Shown here one piece after another: positions 1 to 13,278 of a DNA stretch of 64,000 nucleotides. A program made the position numbers and the translations under genes. The DNA is from Oenanthe sinensis (lineage: Eukaryota > Streptophyta > Magnoliopsida > Apiales > Apiaceae), in assembly GCA_028671895.1 (NCBI GenBank), contig JAPMAC010000231.1, forward strand, positions 8,582,001 to 8,646,000, given 5' to 3'. The notes beneath the pieces are model-generated. The model saw nothing but the letters and a program-made list of their open reading frames with translations. It made no database searches and had not been told where the DNA came from. Position 1 is the stretch's first letter. Each line of letters begins with the position of its first letter.

Positions 1-9
1 TGATGCCAT

Positions 10-1565
10 TGTTGGGTTCCGAGGCATAAAACGCAGCGGATTAAACGTAAATATAACGAAAAATTTTGGAACCCTAACGCAGGATCATATATAATCATGG
101 ACTGATTATGGTGAAACGGAATCATACCTTTGTTTGGTCTTGACTTTCACGAACTCAACAGAGATCCTAGCTTTCACGACTTGTGTCTTCCTCTCGAAAA
201 CACCTCTATGGTATCCACACGAGCACCTTCAAGAACGTCTCACGATCTTGATTACGGAATGGATGTACTAGCCTCCTTTGATGATTTCGAATTTGTCTCT
301 GCCTTTTCTATGTGGCTGCTCTTCTAGGGTTTTCTTATAAAAAACGTTAACCCTTATTAACCCTACATTATCTATTTATAATGGTTGGTTAATAGGCCCG
401 TAATAGCAACCATAACAGCAAAGCCTAACCCATGTAGGTTTAGGATTAAATAATAAAACCGAATTTTATTATTTAATTAATAACTAAGTCACACTTAATT
501 ATTAATGGCAGAATTCAAATTCGAATTTATATTATTTCAATTAATTAAGTCTCACTTAATTAATATAATAAAATTCAAATAATCATCAATTAATTTAAAT
601 CTATAATTTAAATTAATTATTCCTTTAAGTACTCTATGTGTGTGACCCTATAGGCTATTATTTAATTAGCAATAATTTTATTCTCCAATAAAATTATAAA
701 CAATGAGCGGTATTTAGTAATACATCATTGCTACCCAATTAAATAATAATTAAATCGTGATTCGATAAAACCTTTCGTGATTAATGTTTCCGTGTAATAT
801 AATCCCTTTAACCATATATATTATAGATTAAACTCGAGGCATGTATTTAGTCATGCTCTTCAAAATTTAATCCGGGTTTACTTGATCCATGAGTAGACTA
901 TGTAAACAAATCATTATTTGAGCACGGCCATGCATTTTATAGTCTCACTCAATCAAGAGGCCAATAATATATCTCCTAAGTATAGGAGGGTTAAATCCTT
1001 TATCTATCATTCATATTTCTCATACGACTCATGATATACTCGATGTCCACTTTTATCATTACCCGGTCAAAGGTAACTTTTAATATAGTCAAAGTATATT
1101 AATCCTCGTATAGAAATATAATAATCTCAAGTCAGAGGATCATTACACCATTATCACTGTGATTCTTTCTTATGACTTTATTAAACATGAAGAATCTCAC
1201 TGTGGGTCTGTCCAGTACCATGTACTCCTGCATGTACCTATGTGTTGACTTTAGTATCCCCATACTTATAACCAGTGAGATGTGGTTATCTGTCAAATAA
1301 CATACTAGTCTATTTATGTATTATTATTGTCCTATAATAATAATACTCGACTAGGGACATTTAAGAATATGATATATTATATAATCTCAAGTTCAAGTCA
1401 TGTACTAAACTATACAATGTGTATCATGATTCTAAGGACATTTATTATGCTAACAAATATATCGCAGTAATTAAAGTCATAATAAATACGTTTATTGAAT
1501 AATCAATTGACATAAAAGTTTATCAAAATAAATATTGTATTGCCTCTAGGGCACCTACACCAACA
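10..1565 (-). mobile_element. Ty1/copia LTR (5' LTR of an element running off the left edge)
   Basis: The block begins TGTTGGGTTCCGAGG and ends CCTACACCAACA, so its ends are short inverted repeats of TGTTGG type. Bases 1-9 read tgatgccat, the complement of the start of a TGGCATCA-type primer binding site for initiator-Met tRNA. In a minus-strand element the primer site lies just left of the 5' LTR, so the internal region must lie left of the window. A close relative with the same ends is at 57157-58708. The LTR is AT-rich and has no credible gene; the 65-residue frame at 130-327 is chance. It landed inside an older copia pol relic, which resumes at 1566. Confidence 0.85.
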
Positions 1566-2326
1566 GAATTTTGCAAAAGCAGTATTATAGTACATGAGGT
1601 AACTTCGCCATACACTCTTGAGTGTAATGGGGTGGCAGAATGAAAGAATAGAACTTTAAAAGATATGATCAATAATATTCTTATTAATCCAAGATTACCT
1701 AAGTACATATAGGGAGAGGCTCTGAATACGACTTTCCATATTCTGAATAAGGTCCCTTTAAAACACATGGAAAAGACTCCTTATGAATTATAGAGAAACA
1801 TGAAAACTAGTGTGAAATATCTTCTTGTATGGGGGTGCCTTGCTAAGGTACATGTCCCAGAATACAAGAGAAAGAAACTAGGACCCAAGACTATTGATAC
1901 GATTTTTCTAGGCTATATTGAGACTACAACTGGAACAAGATTTTTGGTATTAAAATCTGACATAGATGCTATTGTGGCCAACGCTATAGTTGAATTTCGT
2001 GATACAACTTTCTTTGAGGATGTATTCCCTATAAAAACTGGTATTCCTTAGATTATTTCTAATGATGATCCTACCCGCATATTGATTCCATTTTTGATCA
2101 TGTGAAAAGGATGAAAAATGCGGGGATAGATCCTGGCAGTAGCTCTACTTAAAATGGAGTTGAGGAACTTAGAAGGAGTAAGCGTGTTAGGGTTGTTAAG
2201 GACTTTGGAAGTGATTTTATCACTTACAATGTTGAGGATGAACCTTTGACTTTTTAATAAGCCATGGATTCTTTAGAATCAAGGCATTGGAAAGGTGATG
2301 TAAAGAGTGAAATGGATTATTAGGTC
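1566..2326 (+). pseudogene. Degenerate Ty1/copia pol fragment (integrase end and linker before RT)
   Basis: Translated pieces in shifting frames match the late integrase region of copia polyproteins. There is a stretch equivalent to the GVAERKNRTL segment near 1630-1660, then an ALNTTFHILNKVP block near 1720-1760. A 83-residue open stretch follows at 1800-2051, with LVWGCLAKVHVPEYKRKKLG and a TIFLGY block, the usual post-integrase section. Further on come an RRSKRVRV-like segment and an EPLTF...EMD segment that normally precedes RT. Several stops and frameshifts interrupt it, so it is dead. It ends abruptly near 2326 at the next repeat. The upstream part of the element is separated by the LTR at 10-1565. 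Confidence 0.7.
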
Positions 2327-2332
2327 CCAAAG

Positions 2333-2973
2333 TGTTGAAGAAGGGGGGTTGAATACAACACTTCCTATTTTTGTGGATTATTAATTTGTGTTCTCGAGTT
2401 TTTTTGAGAAATATATGAAAAATCATAGTTGCAAGATTTTTAGAAATATATTATTTATATATAAACTTAAATATTGGTACACCCTAGAGTAAATTAAACT
2501 CTAGCTACAATGATCTCTCTTGTTACAATAATTTCCCAAAATGAATGCTCTAAAGAAATTATGAAGAAGAAGACAACTGCAAAAGCTTATTTTTCCTTTA
2601 ATTGCTTCGAAGAGAGAGAGTAATATGGTGCAGACTTCTACCAATGATGTGGCCACTTTCAGCCTATCAAGCAGATTTCTTCAGGATAAGGTTGTGGATA
2701 GAATGGAATATTTCCTGGAATATTCCATTTTTTAACCGATTGAAAGTTTCCGAGAACTATGGCGATAGAGTGCTTCAGCTTGAAAAATGGCATTATCATC
2801 TTAATTTGTTCGAGAACTGTGGCATTGAAGACAAACTATGGTTATGTGACTAATTGACTGAGAACTCTAGCAAAGGAGTGAACTGTGTCATTTTAGAAAA
2901 CTGTGGCAATTTCCTTCGTGAGAACTATGATGATACATTTCCGCCATAGTTTTCTCCTCCAACAATGGAGATG
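2333..2973 (-). repeat. Possible copia-type LTR fragment, reverse orientation
   Basis: The segment starts TGTTGAAGAAGGGGGG followed by ttgaatacaac. This is the reverse complement of the pattern (gtattcaacccccc...ttct) that ends the SIRE-type LTRs elsewhere in this window. It could end near 2973 at ctccaaca. It contains repeated aactgtggc words (2730-2930) and no gene; the frame at 2602-2853 has no recognisable domain. No target-site duplication was seen, so the boundaries are guesses. Confidence 0.35.
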
Positions 2974-3000
2974 GCATTCAACTGTGGTGTTTTACTAACC

Positions 3001-4036
3001 TGCTTTTTAAAAACCTAATCCTGGTCCATTTCTGAATCAAAATCCTAACTCTTTTTCTCCTCAAAATTTTGGCCCATGTCTGAACTTAGTTTCAATCCCT
3101 TTGAATCCTCTTGGTTTTAATTAAACAGAAAAAATTGAATTCATTGAAAAAAAGTGTGGATGCATTACTTGAATCTTAACAGGCTTTCATGCAAACTATG
3201 ACCCAAGATAGGTAGTTATTAAATTCCAATACTCAAGTCATATCTAAGCTAGAGGTCGAAGTTAGCCAACACAATCAATGAGAGAGAGAAAAACCGATTT
3301 CTTAGTCAATCTGATGATAATCCTAAATTTCATCCAAACCAACAAAATCATGAAAATGTGAATTCCATTATCTCTCTATGGTCTGGTAATCAATTCAATA
3401 ATCATGCTGGTATTAATACTCAAGAGGAGGAAACTCACTTTTGACCCAAATCCTTTATTTTTAAATCCTACCCTTAATCAATCCTAGTCTCCCAAGAGTT
3501 CTGATAAAGTAGTGAAATCAAGTGAACCTTCCAAATCTAATAAACTTCCTTCAAAACCCATAAGTAACATGTTTAGTGAAAGAGTCTTCAAGCCAAAAGC
3601 CCCATTTCCTCAAATGCTTACTTCAAACAAATAATCTACTCAGTTAGACAAGATTTTGGAAATCCATAAACAAGTCAAGATCAACATTCCTCTTTTAGAT
3701 GCAATTCAACAAGTTCCCTCTTATGTTAAGTGTGTAAAAGATTCGTGTACTCATAAAAGAACCACTCATGTTCCTAAGAAAGCTTTTCTAATGTCTCATG
3801 TCTATTCTATCATATCACATCAAATACCTGTGAATTATAAGGATCTGGGTTGTCCTAAAATCTCTTGTGTCATAGGTGATACTTTCATTGACAAAGCTTT
3901 ACTTGATCTAGGTACTAGTGTAAATCGTTTTTCATTATATTTCTATCAAACTTTGGATGTAAGTGAGCCTAAAAAGACTAATGTCACTTTTCAGTTAGCT
4001 GATCGTTCTGTTAAATCTCCTAAGAGTATAATTTAA
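3001..4036 (+). pseudogene. Ty3/gypsy Athila-like gag-protease remnant
   Basis: The right-hand part (3656-4036, 126 residues) matches the retropepsin region of Athila/Tat-type gypsy elements. It has the leader VKINIPLLDAIQQVPSY, a VPKKAFL block, GCPKISCVIG, then the active-site segment ALLDLGTSVN and the LADRSVK block. In this lineage the site reads DLG[AT]S, so the odd Leu is typical. To the left, broken gag C-terminal pieces are readable (QAFMQTMTQ and ISKLEVEVSQ near 3185-3280; EPSKSNKLPSKP near 3520). Stops and frameshifts interrupt gag. The protease is cut off at 4036 by an inserted repeat block, and a later part of the same kind of element reappears at 20883. Confidence 0.75.
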
Positions 4037-4784
4037 AATCCCGAACTTATTCACTTAAATAAATTCAAATAAAAATTACAACTCCTTAATATCCACAACT
4101 TACAATTCATAAATATAAAATTACAATTAAACTCTCCAAATTCAAATTTAAATATAAATGTTACAATTTCTCAAAGTCTGCAACTCATATTCATTCAAAA
4201 AGTAGCCCACCTAATAATGAATATATGTTGGGGGAAACAAAAAAATATAGACTAGCAGTGAGTGAAAGGCTCATATACGGATATATAAAAATGCAAAGAG
4301 TACAAAGGTTAGAACGATGACAATATGAACAAATAAAATATCTGAATAAAGAATGATGAAACAAATCGAACGAGATAAAAAATATTGGTCACACTTAACT
4401 CACAATATAAACAAGTAAAAAGACACGATAGATACTTATCTTATAATTTCAATGTACATACTTTTTAATCACAAATATTCTTACTTTTACTCAATATATT
4501 CTTACCACTTACACATACTCTTACTAGTTACATATTATAATAACAAAATACTGAAATGCTAATTTACTTACTAATATGTGAGACAATCATACACTTACAT
4601 CATGTCCTACATTTCGATTTTCCAAAATATGTAGTCATCAAAACTTACAGGGGCTTTCATATAACAAATCAAATGCTACCAAAAATCTTACAGGGGCTTG
4701 CACGGTACAAAACACAATGCTACCCAAATGGCCAAAATAAACATACACAATAGTAATGACTCTACGTGTCTCATACCTCCGGCG
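4037..4784 (-). repeat. Inverted 3' part of the non-autonomous gypsy-type LTR
   Basis: This stretch starts taaaatcccgaacttattcac and runs to about cctccggcgac. It is the reverse complement of the last ~750 bases of the LTR that ends at 5737, 9915 and 20882 (those ends read gaataattcaggatttta or a truncated form). The next bases, from about 4785, resume the same LTR family in forward orientation, so the two form a large inverted repeat. No gene is present; the 65-residue frame at 4556-4753 is fortuitous. Confidence 0.65.
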
Positions 4785-5737
4785 ACAGAATTGTCAGTTT
4801 TTCAGACCGGTCAGGTCTGATTTTATTTATAATAGTCTGTGATATTTGGTGTGTATGCTATTTTAAGCAAGATACTTTCAGTTTATTTGTGATATATGTA
4901 TGATTTTGGAGATTTCATAAGACCTCTGTCATGAGTTGATAATCTCACCATTTGGCACCACCTATACGGTGTATTTAACTTGTATGGGCGTGCGGCCGGA
5001 GTTATGGGACACGTAGAGTCACACCTATTATGTATGTATGTTTGGCCATTTGGGGTAGTATTGTACTTTGTACCGTGCAAGCCCATGTAAGATTATGGGT
5101 ATCGTTTGATTTGTTCTACGCAATCCCCTGTAAGTTTTGATGACTACATATTCTGGAGAACCGAAATGTAGGACATCTTGTAAGTGTAAGATTATCTCTC
5201 ATTTTTGTAAGTAAGTTCACTTTTAATCTATTTGATATTATTATCAGTAAGTGGTAAGAGTATATGTAAGATTAAGAATATTTATGATTTAAGAATATGT
5301 AAGTTGATATTGTAAGATACCTATCGTGTCTTTTTACTTTATCTGTTATTTGTTTATATTTTGAGTTAAGTATGACATATATCTTTTATCTATTTCGATT
5401 TGTTTCAGCATTCTTTATTAATATATTCTTTTTATTCAAATTATCAGCGTGTCTAACCATTGTACTCTTTGCATAATTTTATATTCGTATATAACTCATT
5501 CGCTCACTATCGGTCTATGTTTCTTGATATCCCCCGTCATGTATTTATTATTAGATGTGATACCTTTTGGGAAGAGTGCGAGTTGTTGATTTTGTGGAGT
5601 TGTAAAGTTTATATTTAGATTTGAATTTGTATAATTAAGTTGTATTTTTGGATTGTAAGTTGTTGGATATTGAGAAGTTGCAACTTTTTATTGGATTTTT
5701 GAAGAATTTTATTAAAGTGAATAATTCAGGATTTTAA
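4785..5737 (+). repeat. Gypsy-type LTR, 5'-truncated copy (LTR a)
   Basis: Forward LTR sequence runs from gtcagtttttcagaccgg to gaataattcaggatttta. It is followed two to three bases later by tggcatcagagc (5741), a primer binding site of the initiator-Met type. The same sequence occurs in the two longer copies, for example gtcagttttccggaccgg near 7417. The first ~1 kb present in the other copies is missing, replaced by the inverted piece at 4037-4784. It has no coding capacity. Confidence 0.7.
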
Positions 5738-6399
5738 ATTTGGCATCAGAGCTAGAGTTTTTATGATTTTGTTGATTTGCCTTTAGGCTTGACTTGTGAT
5801 ATTTAGGTACTTGTAAGATAGGTTTAAAGATTATTAATATTTGTTGTTAGGCTTGACCTGTGAGTATGGGTAGATAATTGGTTTGCTAGTTAAGAACATT
5901 TTTTGTTTTGTATTTTTTGGATATCTTTTTGTGAGTATTTAGAATCATCTTTTAGTGCAATTATTGTATCAATATGATGAAAACTACTAGATAAAGATGT
6001 AATTTGAAGGCTCAGTCGTAAACAAATTTTTGAAAGAAAACCAGGTTCATGGAAAACATTAAAGACATTTTCATCAGTTTCAACTTAATGTGTTGCATTT
6101 TGTTAGATTTAATTGTGGATATTGTGTATTTTAGTGTATTACTCAAGTAGCAGTGATGGAAAGAGGCCGACAACATGTAATGGGAATAGAGGACGCTTTC
6201 AGGATATTGTCAAGTTGCGGCTGATTTAGGACTTGTAGTGTTAGTCATCAAGGAACACCATGATTATAGTTAAATATAACTTTAAGATGGAGCTACGTAC
6301 GAGTTTAGAGGAAACAGTTCGTGTACGTTATCACATTTTCTTTTAATAGAGGCGTGCAAGTTTAATGTCGAGGACGAAATTTCTATTAAGAGAGAAGAA
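5738..6399 (+). mobile_element. Internal domain of non-autonomous gypsy-type element, copy 1
   Basis: A 0.66-kb stretch lies between one LTR end and the next LTR start. It opens with tggcatcagagc (5741-5752, primer site) and closes with aggacgaaatttctattaag and agagagaa, just before TGTAACATCCC at 6400. An AGGACGA...purine-rich...TGTAAC run is the usual polypurine tract and LTR start of plant chromovirus-like gypsy elements. No open frame of any size is present, so it cannot encode its own proteins. The same domain recurs at 9916-10584 with point differences. Confidence 0.7.
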
Positions 6400-9300
6400 T
6401 GTAACATCCCGTATTTTTTAGAATATATTTAGTTATATTATTTTAATATTAGGAATAATATTAGTGAGTTATTATTAATTTATTAGTTGCATATATTTAT
6501 ATTTAGTTTATTATTAGGATATTTTAGAAAATATTATTAGTGGACAAAAGAAAAAAAGGAAAAAGAATAAAAATAGGAAACACTTAGGGTTTTGAAAAAA
6601 AAAAGAAGTTACATAAGTTTTGTAGGAACAGCCATATGAAAGAAAGAAAAAGAAAAAGAGAGGAAGAAAGAGATAAAGATAGAGAAAAAGCTTAAGAAGA
6701 TAGGTTATATTGTTTAAATTGGGGTTCTTGTGATTGACAACAATTCATAATTTTTGACTCTTAAGGTACGGATATTTCTACACACTCTCTCCTTGTTCTC
6801 GTATTATTAATGTACAGATTTCTTTTCAGAACTCTTTATCTTCGCATCATTACTCGAAATTCGTATTGTTGCTTCGAAATTATATGTATATGGTATATTC
6901 ATATGTATCGGTTTGTCTCCATTCTGATTCTTGTTAAATTCGTATCTCCTTCATTATTTATCGGATTGTTACGATCTTATTATGCCTAGAAAGCTATTTC
7001 AATTATCTATAATTTTCGTTCTTATGTTTGCTGAAATTCTTCCCACAAACATGTTGAAATCTGTCTTTTGTACAATGTGATAGAAATTTCGAGTTATTAT
7101 CTTGTAACTTCGAAAATTCATAGTAAATTGAATATTTGTTCAGTAATTATGTGTAATATAATTCAGGAAAGATATTTTCGAGCACTTCGTTCTTTAGTAT
7201 TCCGCTCTGAAATTCTGTGATTTCGTTGTCATAAATATCAAAATACTACTGTGATTAAAGCCTGATTTTGTTATGGGAGTCCATATTTTAATTGTTTCTG
7301 AATTCGTTACTTCTCCATTTTTAACGAGGCTTACCATTTTGGAAAGACCTCATAATTTTCTACGTTTTTCGTGTTCTGCACTTTTTCATTTGAGTTCAAC
7401 TTTATATAGTAAACTGTCAGTTTTCCGGACCGGTCAGGTCTGATTTTATTTGTAATAGTCTGTGATATTTGGTGTGTATGATATTTTGAGCAAGATACTT
7501 TCAGTTTATTAGTGATATATGTATGATTTTAGAGATTTTGTAAGACCTCTATCATGAGTGCAGAATCTCATACTTTGGCACCACTTATACGGTGTATTTA
7601 AATTGTATGGGCGTGTCGCCGAAGTTATGAGACACGTAGAGTCACGACTATTGTGTGTGTATATTTGGCCATTTGGGTAGTATCGTGCTTTGTGTCATGC
7701 ATGCCCCTATATGATTATGGGTACCATTTGATTTATTCTATACAAGCCCCTGTAAGTTGAAGAGTTTCGTGACACAAACGCAGCGGAATAAACGCGAAAA
7801 ATAAATCAAAATAGCGAAACCCTCCGCATGATCCATGCGAAAACAAAAGATTTAATTCGGAGATAAAGAATAAATACCTTTAGAAGCTTTAACAGTTCAT
7901 TAATGGAAGATTAATGGAGGTCCAAAGCTTGTTTAATCACCACGTATCCCGCTCTCGCGATCTACGCTCTACGGTATCCACACGAACACTTTTCATGAAG
8001 GATTGATGTGTACTAGCACCCGAAAACTTCTTCTCTCTCTATCTTCCTCCTCTCTCAGAGCGGCTAGGGTTTTTGTAAAATCTCTATCTTATTAAATCAG
8101 CCCATAAAGAGATTATATAGAGAGAGGAATAAGTTTTCTAATTATAATCCAATTATAATTAATACTAATCCAAAATTCTAAATTATTTAATTAAGTCTCA
8201 CTTAATTAATTAATTATTAATTTTGGAATTAGTTTAAGTAATTCATTTATTCTATTTATATAATTAATTAAGTCATACCTAATTAATATCATAAATAAAA
8301 TAAATTACTTATTTAATTTAAATTCATAATTTAAATTATTTCTCCTTCAAGCGTTCTTTGTGTGTGACCTTGTAGGTTATTATTACGTTGGCAACAATTT
8401 TAATATCTAATTAAAATTGTAAACAATGAGCGGCATCTAGTAATACATCATTGCTACCCAAGTAATAATAATAAATCGGTGATTCGATTAAGCCTTTCGT
8501 GAATAATGTTCCATGTAATATAATCCTTTTAATCTTGATATTATAGATTAAACTCAAGGCATGTCTCGTGTCATCCTCTTCATAATTTAATCTTTATTTT
8601 CTTGATCGATGAGTAGACTATTAAAATCAAATCAACATTTGAGCACGGCCGTGCATTTCATAGTCTCACTCAAACAAGAGGCCAATAATATCACTCCTAA
8701 AATTAGGAGGATTAAATCTCATCTAGATCATTCATATTTCTCATACGATTCATAATATACCCAATGTCCACTTTTATCATCACTCGGTCAAAGGTAACTT
8801 TTAATGTAATCAAAGTATATTAATTCTCGTATAGAAATATAATGATTTCAGGTCTAAGGATCATTACACCATTATCACAGTGAGAATTACTTATGACACT
8901 TACTTAACATGTAGAATCTCACGGCGGGTCATTCCAGTGCCATGCATTGATACATGCACTTATGTTCTTGACTTTAGTATCCCCATACCTATGACCAATG
9001 AGATGTGGTCATCTGTCAAGAAACATACTAGTCTTTGTGCATTATTATTGTCCTTAAATAATAATACTCGACTAGGAAATTTTAGGAATAAGATACTATT
9101 CATATAATCTCATTTTTTAAGTCACATACTTAAAGATATATAATACGTATCAAAATTCCAAGGACATTTATTATGCTTTCAATTTATTACGCAGTAAATA
9201 AAACATAATAAATAAATAATAATCAATAAAACATAATCCTTAATAATAAATATTTTCCTTAAAATATAAAAAGTATTGTCTCTAGAGCACAATTACTAAC

Positions 9301-9915
9301 ATAAGTTTTGTTGACTACATATTCTGAAGAACCGAAATGTAGGACATCTTGTAAGTGTAAGTTTATCTCTCATTTTTATAAGTAAGTTCACTTTTGATCT
9401 ATTTGATATTATTATCAGTAAGTGGTAAGAGTATCTGTAAGAATAAGAATATTTATGATTTAAGAGCAAGTAAGTTGATATTGTAAGAAACCTATCGTGT
9501 CTTTTAACTTTTTCTGTTATTTGTTTATATTGTGAGTTAAGTATGACCAGTATTTTTTATCTATTTCGATTTGTTTCCGCATTCTTTATTCAAATATTCT
9601 TTCTATTCATATTATCAGCTTGTCTAACCATTTTACTTTTTGCATAATTTTATATCCTTATATGAGCCTTTCGCTCACTGTTTGTCTATGTTTCTCGATT
9701 TCCCTCGACATATATTCATTATTAGATGGGATACCTTTTGGGAAGAGTGCGAGTTGCTGACTTTGAGGAGTTGTAAAGTTTATATTTAGATTTGAATTTG
9801 TATAGTTGAGTTATATTTTTTATTTTTGGATTGTAAGTTGCTGGATATTGAGAAGTTGTAACTTTCTATTGGATTTTTAAAGAATTTTATATAAGTGAAT
9901 AATTCAGGATTTTAA
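6400..9915 (+). mobile_element. Gypsy-type LTR b, interrupted by a solo copia LTR
   Basis: It starts TGTAACATCCCGTATTTTTT and ends gaataattcaggatttta. Without the inserted solo LTR and its duplicated target (7758-9306) it is close to 1.97 kb. A second primer-site-like sequence (tcattagagc, 9920-9929, decayed) follows the end. It therefore serves as 3' LTR of the internal domain at 5738 and as 5' LTR of the domain at 9916. The family has no coding capacity. A purine-rich run near 6540-6680 and oligo(A) tracts are shared with LTR c. Confidence 0.72.
7758..9301 (-). mobile_element. Solo Ty1/copia LTR with target-site duplication
   Basis: The block TGAAGAGTTTCGTGACAC...ATTACTAACA is flanked by taagt at 7753-7757 and taagt at 9302-9306. 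This is a perfect 5-bp duplication inside gypsy LTR b. Its core blocks match the copia LTRs at 10-1565, 11836-13278, 18608-20199 and 57157-58708 (GAGCGGCATCTAGTAATAC near 8428). Orientation follows those relatives. No internal region remains, so it is a solo LTR left by LTR-LTR recombination. Its short frame at 8880-9107 is not a gene. Confidence 0.88.
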
Positions 9916-10584
9916 AGTTGTCATTAGAGCTAGAGTTTTTATAATTTTGTAGACTTGCCTTTCGGCACGACTTGTGATATTTAGGTACTTGTAAGATAGG
10001 TTTTAGGATTATTAAGATTTGTTGGTAGGCCTGACCTGTGAGTATGGGTACACAATAGGTTTGCTTGTTAAGAACATTTTTTGTTTCTTATTTTTTGGAT
10101 AACTTTTCATGAGTATTTAGAATCATCTTTTCATGCGATTACCATAAGTGTGTGCAATATGATGAAAACTACTAGATAAAGATGTAATGTGAAGACTCAG
10201 TCATAAACAAATTTTCAAAAGAAAACCAGGTTCATGGAAAACAAGAAGGACATCTTCATTAGTTTCGACTTAACGTGTTGCATTTTGTTGGATTTAATTG
10301 TGGATATCGTGTATTTTAGTGTATTACTCAAGTAGTAGTGATGGAAAGAGGCCGATAACACGTAATGAGAATAGATGACACTTTCAGGATATTGTCAAGT
10401 TACGGCCAATTTTGGACTTGAAGTGTTAGTCATCGAGGAACACCATGATTGTAGTTAAATACAACTTTAATATGGAGCTACGTACGAGTTTAGAGGAAAT
10501 AATTCATGTATGTTATCACATTTTCTTTTAGTATAGGCGTGCAAGTTTAATTTCAAGGACGAGAATTCTATTATGAGGGAGGAA
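9916..10584 (+). mobile_element. Internal domain of non-autonomous gypsy-type element, copy 2
   Basis: This is a second copy of the 0.66-kb domain at 5738-6399. It runs from a decayed primer site (gtcattagagctagag, 9919 on) to gaggacgagaattctatt... and a purine run ending at the LTR start TGTAATATCCC (10585). It differs from copy 1 by scattered substitutions and small indels. It holds no open reading frame of note. Confidence 0.7.
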
Positions 10585-11835
10585 TGTAATATCCCATATT
10601 TTTTAAAATATATTTAGCTATATTATTTTAATATTAGGAATAATATTAATGAGTTATTATTGATTTATTAGTTGCATATATTTATATTTAGTTTATTATT
10701 AAGATATTTAGAGAATATTATTAGTGGACAAAAGAAAAAAAAGAAAAGACTTGGGGTTTTGGTAAAAAGAAGAAGTTATATAAGTTTTATAGGAATAACC
10801 ATATGGAAGAAAGAAAAAGAGAAAGAGAGGAAGAAAGAGATAAAGATAGAGAAAAGTTTAAGAAGATAGGTTATGATGTTTAAATTGGGGTTCTTGTGAT
10901 TGGGTGCAATTCATAATTTTTGACTCTTAAGGTACTGATATTTCTACACACACTCTCTTTGTTCTCGTATTATTAATGTACAGATATCTTTTCAGAACTT
11001 TTTATCTTCGCATCATTACTCGAAATTTGTATCGTTGCTTCGAAATTGTATGTATATGGTATATTCATATGTATCAGTTTGTCTCCATTCTAATTCTTAT
11101 TAAATTCGTATCTCCTTCATTATTTATTGGATTGTTACGATCTTATTGTGCCTATAAATCTATTTCAATTATCTACACCTTTCGTTTTTTGTATTTTCTG
11201 AAATTCTTCTCACAAACATGTTGAAATCTGTCTTTCGTGCAATCTGATAGAAATTTTGAGTTGTTATCTTATAACTTCAAAAATTCATAGTAAATTGAAT
11301 ATTTGTTTAATAATTATGTGTAATATAATTCTGGAAAGATATTTTTGAGCACTTCGTTCTTTATTTGTATTCCGATGTGAAATTCTGTGATTTCTTTGTC
11401 GTAAATATCGAAATACTACAGTGATCAAAGCCTTATTCTGTTATGGCAGTCCACATTTTAATTGTTTCTGAATTCGTTACTTCTCCATTTTTAATGAGGC
11501 TTACCATTTTGAAAATACCTCGGATTTTTCTACGATTTTCGTGTTCTGGACTTTTTCATTTGAGTTCAACTTTATATAGTAAATTGTCAGTTTTCCGAAC
11601 TGATCAGGTCTGATTTTATTTGTAATAGTATGTGATATTTGGTGTGTATGATATTTTGAGCAAGATACTTTCAGTTTCTCAGTGATATATGTATGATTTT
11701 AGAGATGAGTGGATAATCTCATTCTTTGGCACCACCTATAGGGTGTATTTAAATTGTATGGGCGTGTCACCGGAGTTATGTGACACGTAGAGTCACGACT
11801 ATTGTGTATGTATGTTTGGCCATTTGGGTAGTATC

Positions 11836-13278
11836 TGAAGGGTTTCGGGCATGAAAACGCAGCGGAATTAACGTAAAAACAATAAAAAAAATCCAAACCC
11901 AATCGCAGGATCCATGTATAACGTTGGATGATTATGGTGAATAAGTTTGTACCTTAACAAAGCTTTCGTATGCTGTTTAATGGAGGTCTAGAAAGATGAA
12001 TCACAACAGTCCTTTGTTGCAAAGATTTGCTCTCTAAAGAAGTCCACACGAACGCTCGATCGTCCTACGATCACCGAAGTCGGTACTAGCCGAATTATTT
12101 GTCTCTCTCTCTCTCTTTCTCTAGCCTCTCTTGATGTTGAGCAGCTAGGGTTTTTCTCTAAAATAAAATTTGATGATTAAACCCTAATACTATACATCAT
12201 TATGTATATATAGGGGAGAGAGAGATTTTGGGCCTAACCCTAATCCATGTGATTTCCAAAACCCATTATGACTTTGGGTTATTATTATTATTAAATCTGA
12301 ATTCTAATATAATTAATAAAGTCCCACTTAATTAATTCAATAATTAAATTCGAATAATAATAATACTTATTAAATCCGAATTCTAATATAATTAATCAAG
12401 TCCCACTTAATTAATTTAATAATTAAATTCGAATAAACAATAATATATATTTAAATTCGTAATTTAAATAAACCTCCGTTTCGACGTTCTTTGTGTGTGA
12501 CCCTTTAGGTTATTATTACGTTGGCAATAATTTTATTATTTAATAATAAAATTATAAACAATGAGCGGCATCTAGTAATACATCATTGATACCCAAGTAA
12601 CAATAATAATTGGTGATTCAATTAAACCTATCGTGAATAATGTTCCATGTAATATAATCCCTTTAACCTTATATTATAGATCAAACTCGAGGCCTGTATA
12701 GTGTCATCCTCTTCAACGTTTAATCTCGGTTTCCTTGATCAATGAGTAGACTATTTAAACAAATCAATATTTGAGCATGGCCATGCATTTCATAGTCTCA
12801 CTCAATCAAGAGGCCAATAATATCACTCCTAGAATTGGAGGGTTAAATCCTATATCTATCATTCATATTCCCCGTACGATTCATAGCATACCCAATGTCC
12901 ACCTTTATCATTACCCGGTTAAAGGTAACTTTGAGTGTAATCAAAGTATATTAATTCTCGTATAGAAATATAATGATTTCAAGTCAGAGGATCATTACAT
13001 CATTATCACTGTGAGATTTCTTATGACACTCATTAATATGTAGAATCTCATGGCGGGTCTTTCCAGTGTCATGTATTGATACATACACTTATGTTCTTGA
13101 CTTTAGTATCACCATACCTATGACCAATGAGATATGGTCATCTGTCAACAAACATACTAGTCTTATTGCATTATTACTGACCTTAAATAATAATACTTGA
13201 CTAGGGAATTTTAGGAATAAAATACTATTCATATAATCTCATTTTTAAGTCACATACTTAAAGATATATATTACGTAT
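11836..13278 (-). mobile_element. 3' LTR of the minus-strand copia element, truncated on its right
   Basis: It is nearly the same sequence as 18608-20199 as far as ttacgtat (13278), where it jumps to internal pol sequence (gcactttacatatatg). The last ~150 bases of the LTR and the adjoining polypurine tract are deleted. The 64-residue frame at 12771-12965, repeated at 19541-19735, is an LTR frame with no known domain. Confidence 0.85.

Noticed and set aside
130..327. Open frame of 65 residues in the first LTR
   Set aside because: Lies within LTR sequence; the related LTR at 57157 has the frame broken differently and there is no known domain.
2602..2853. 83-residue open frame
   Set aside because: Falls in repeat sequence with recurrent aactgtggc words; no domain or start context of note.
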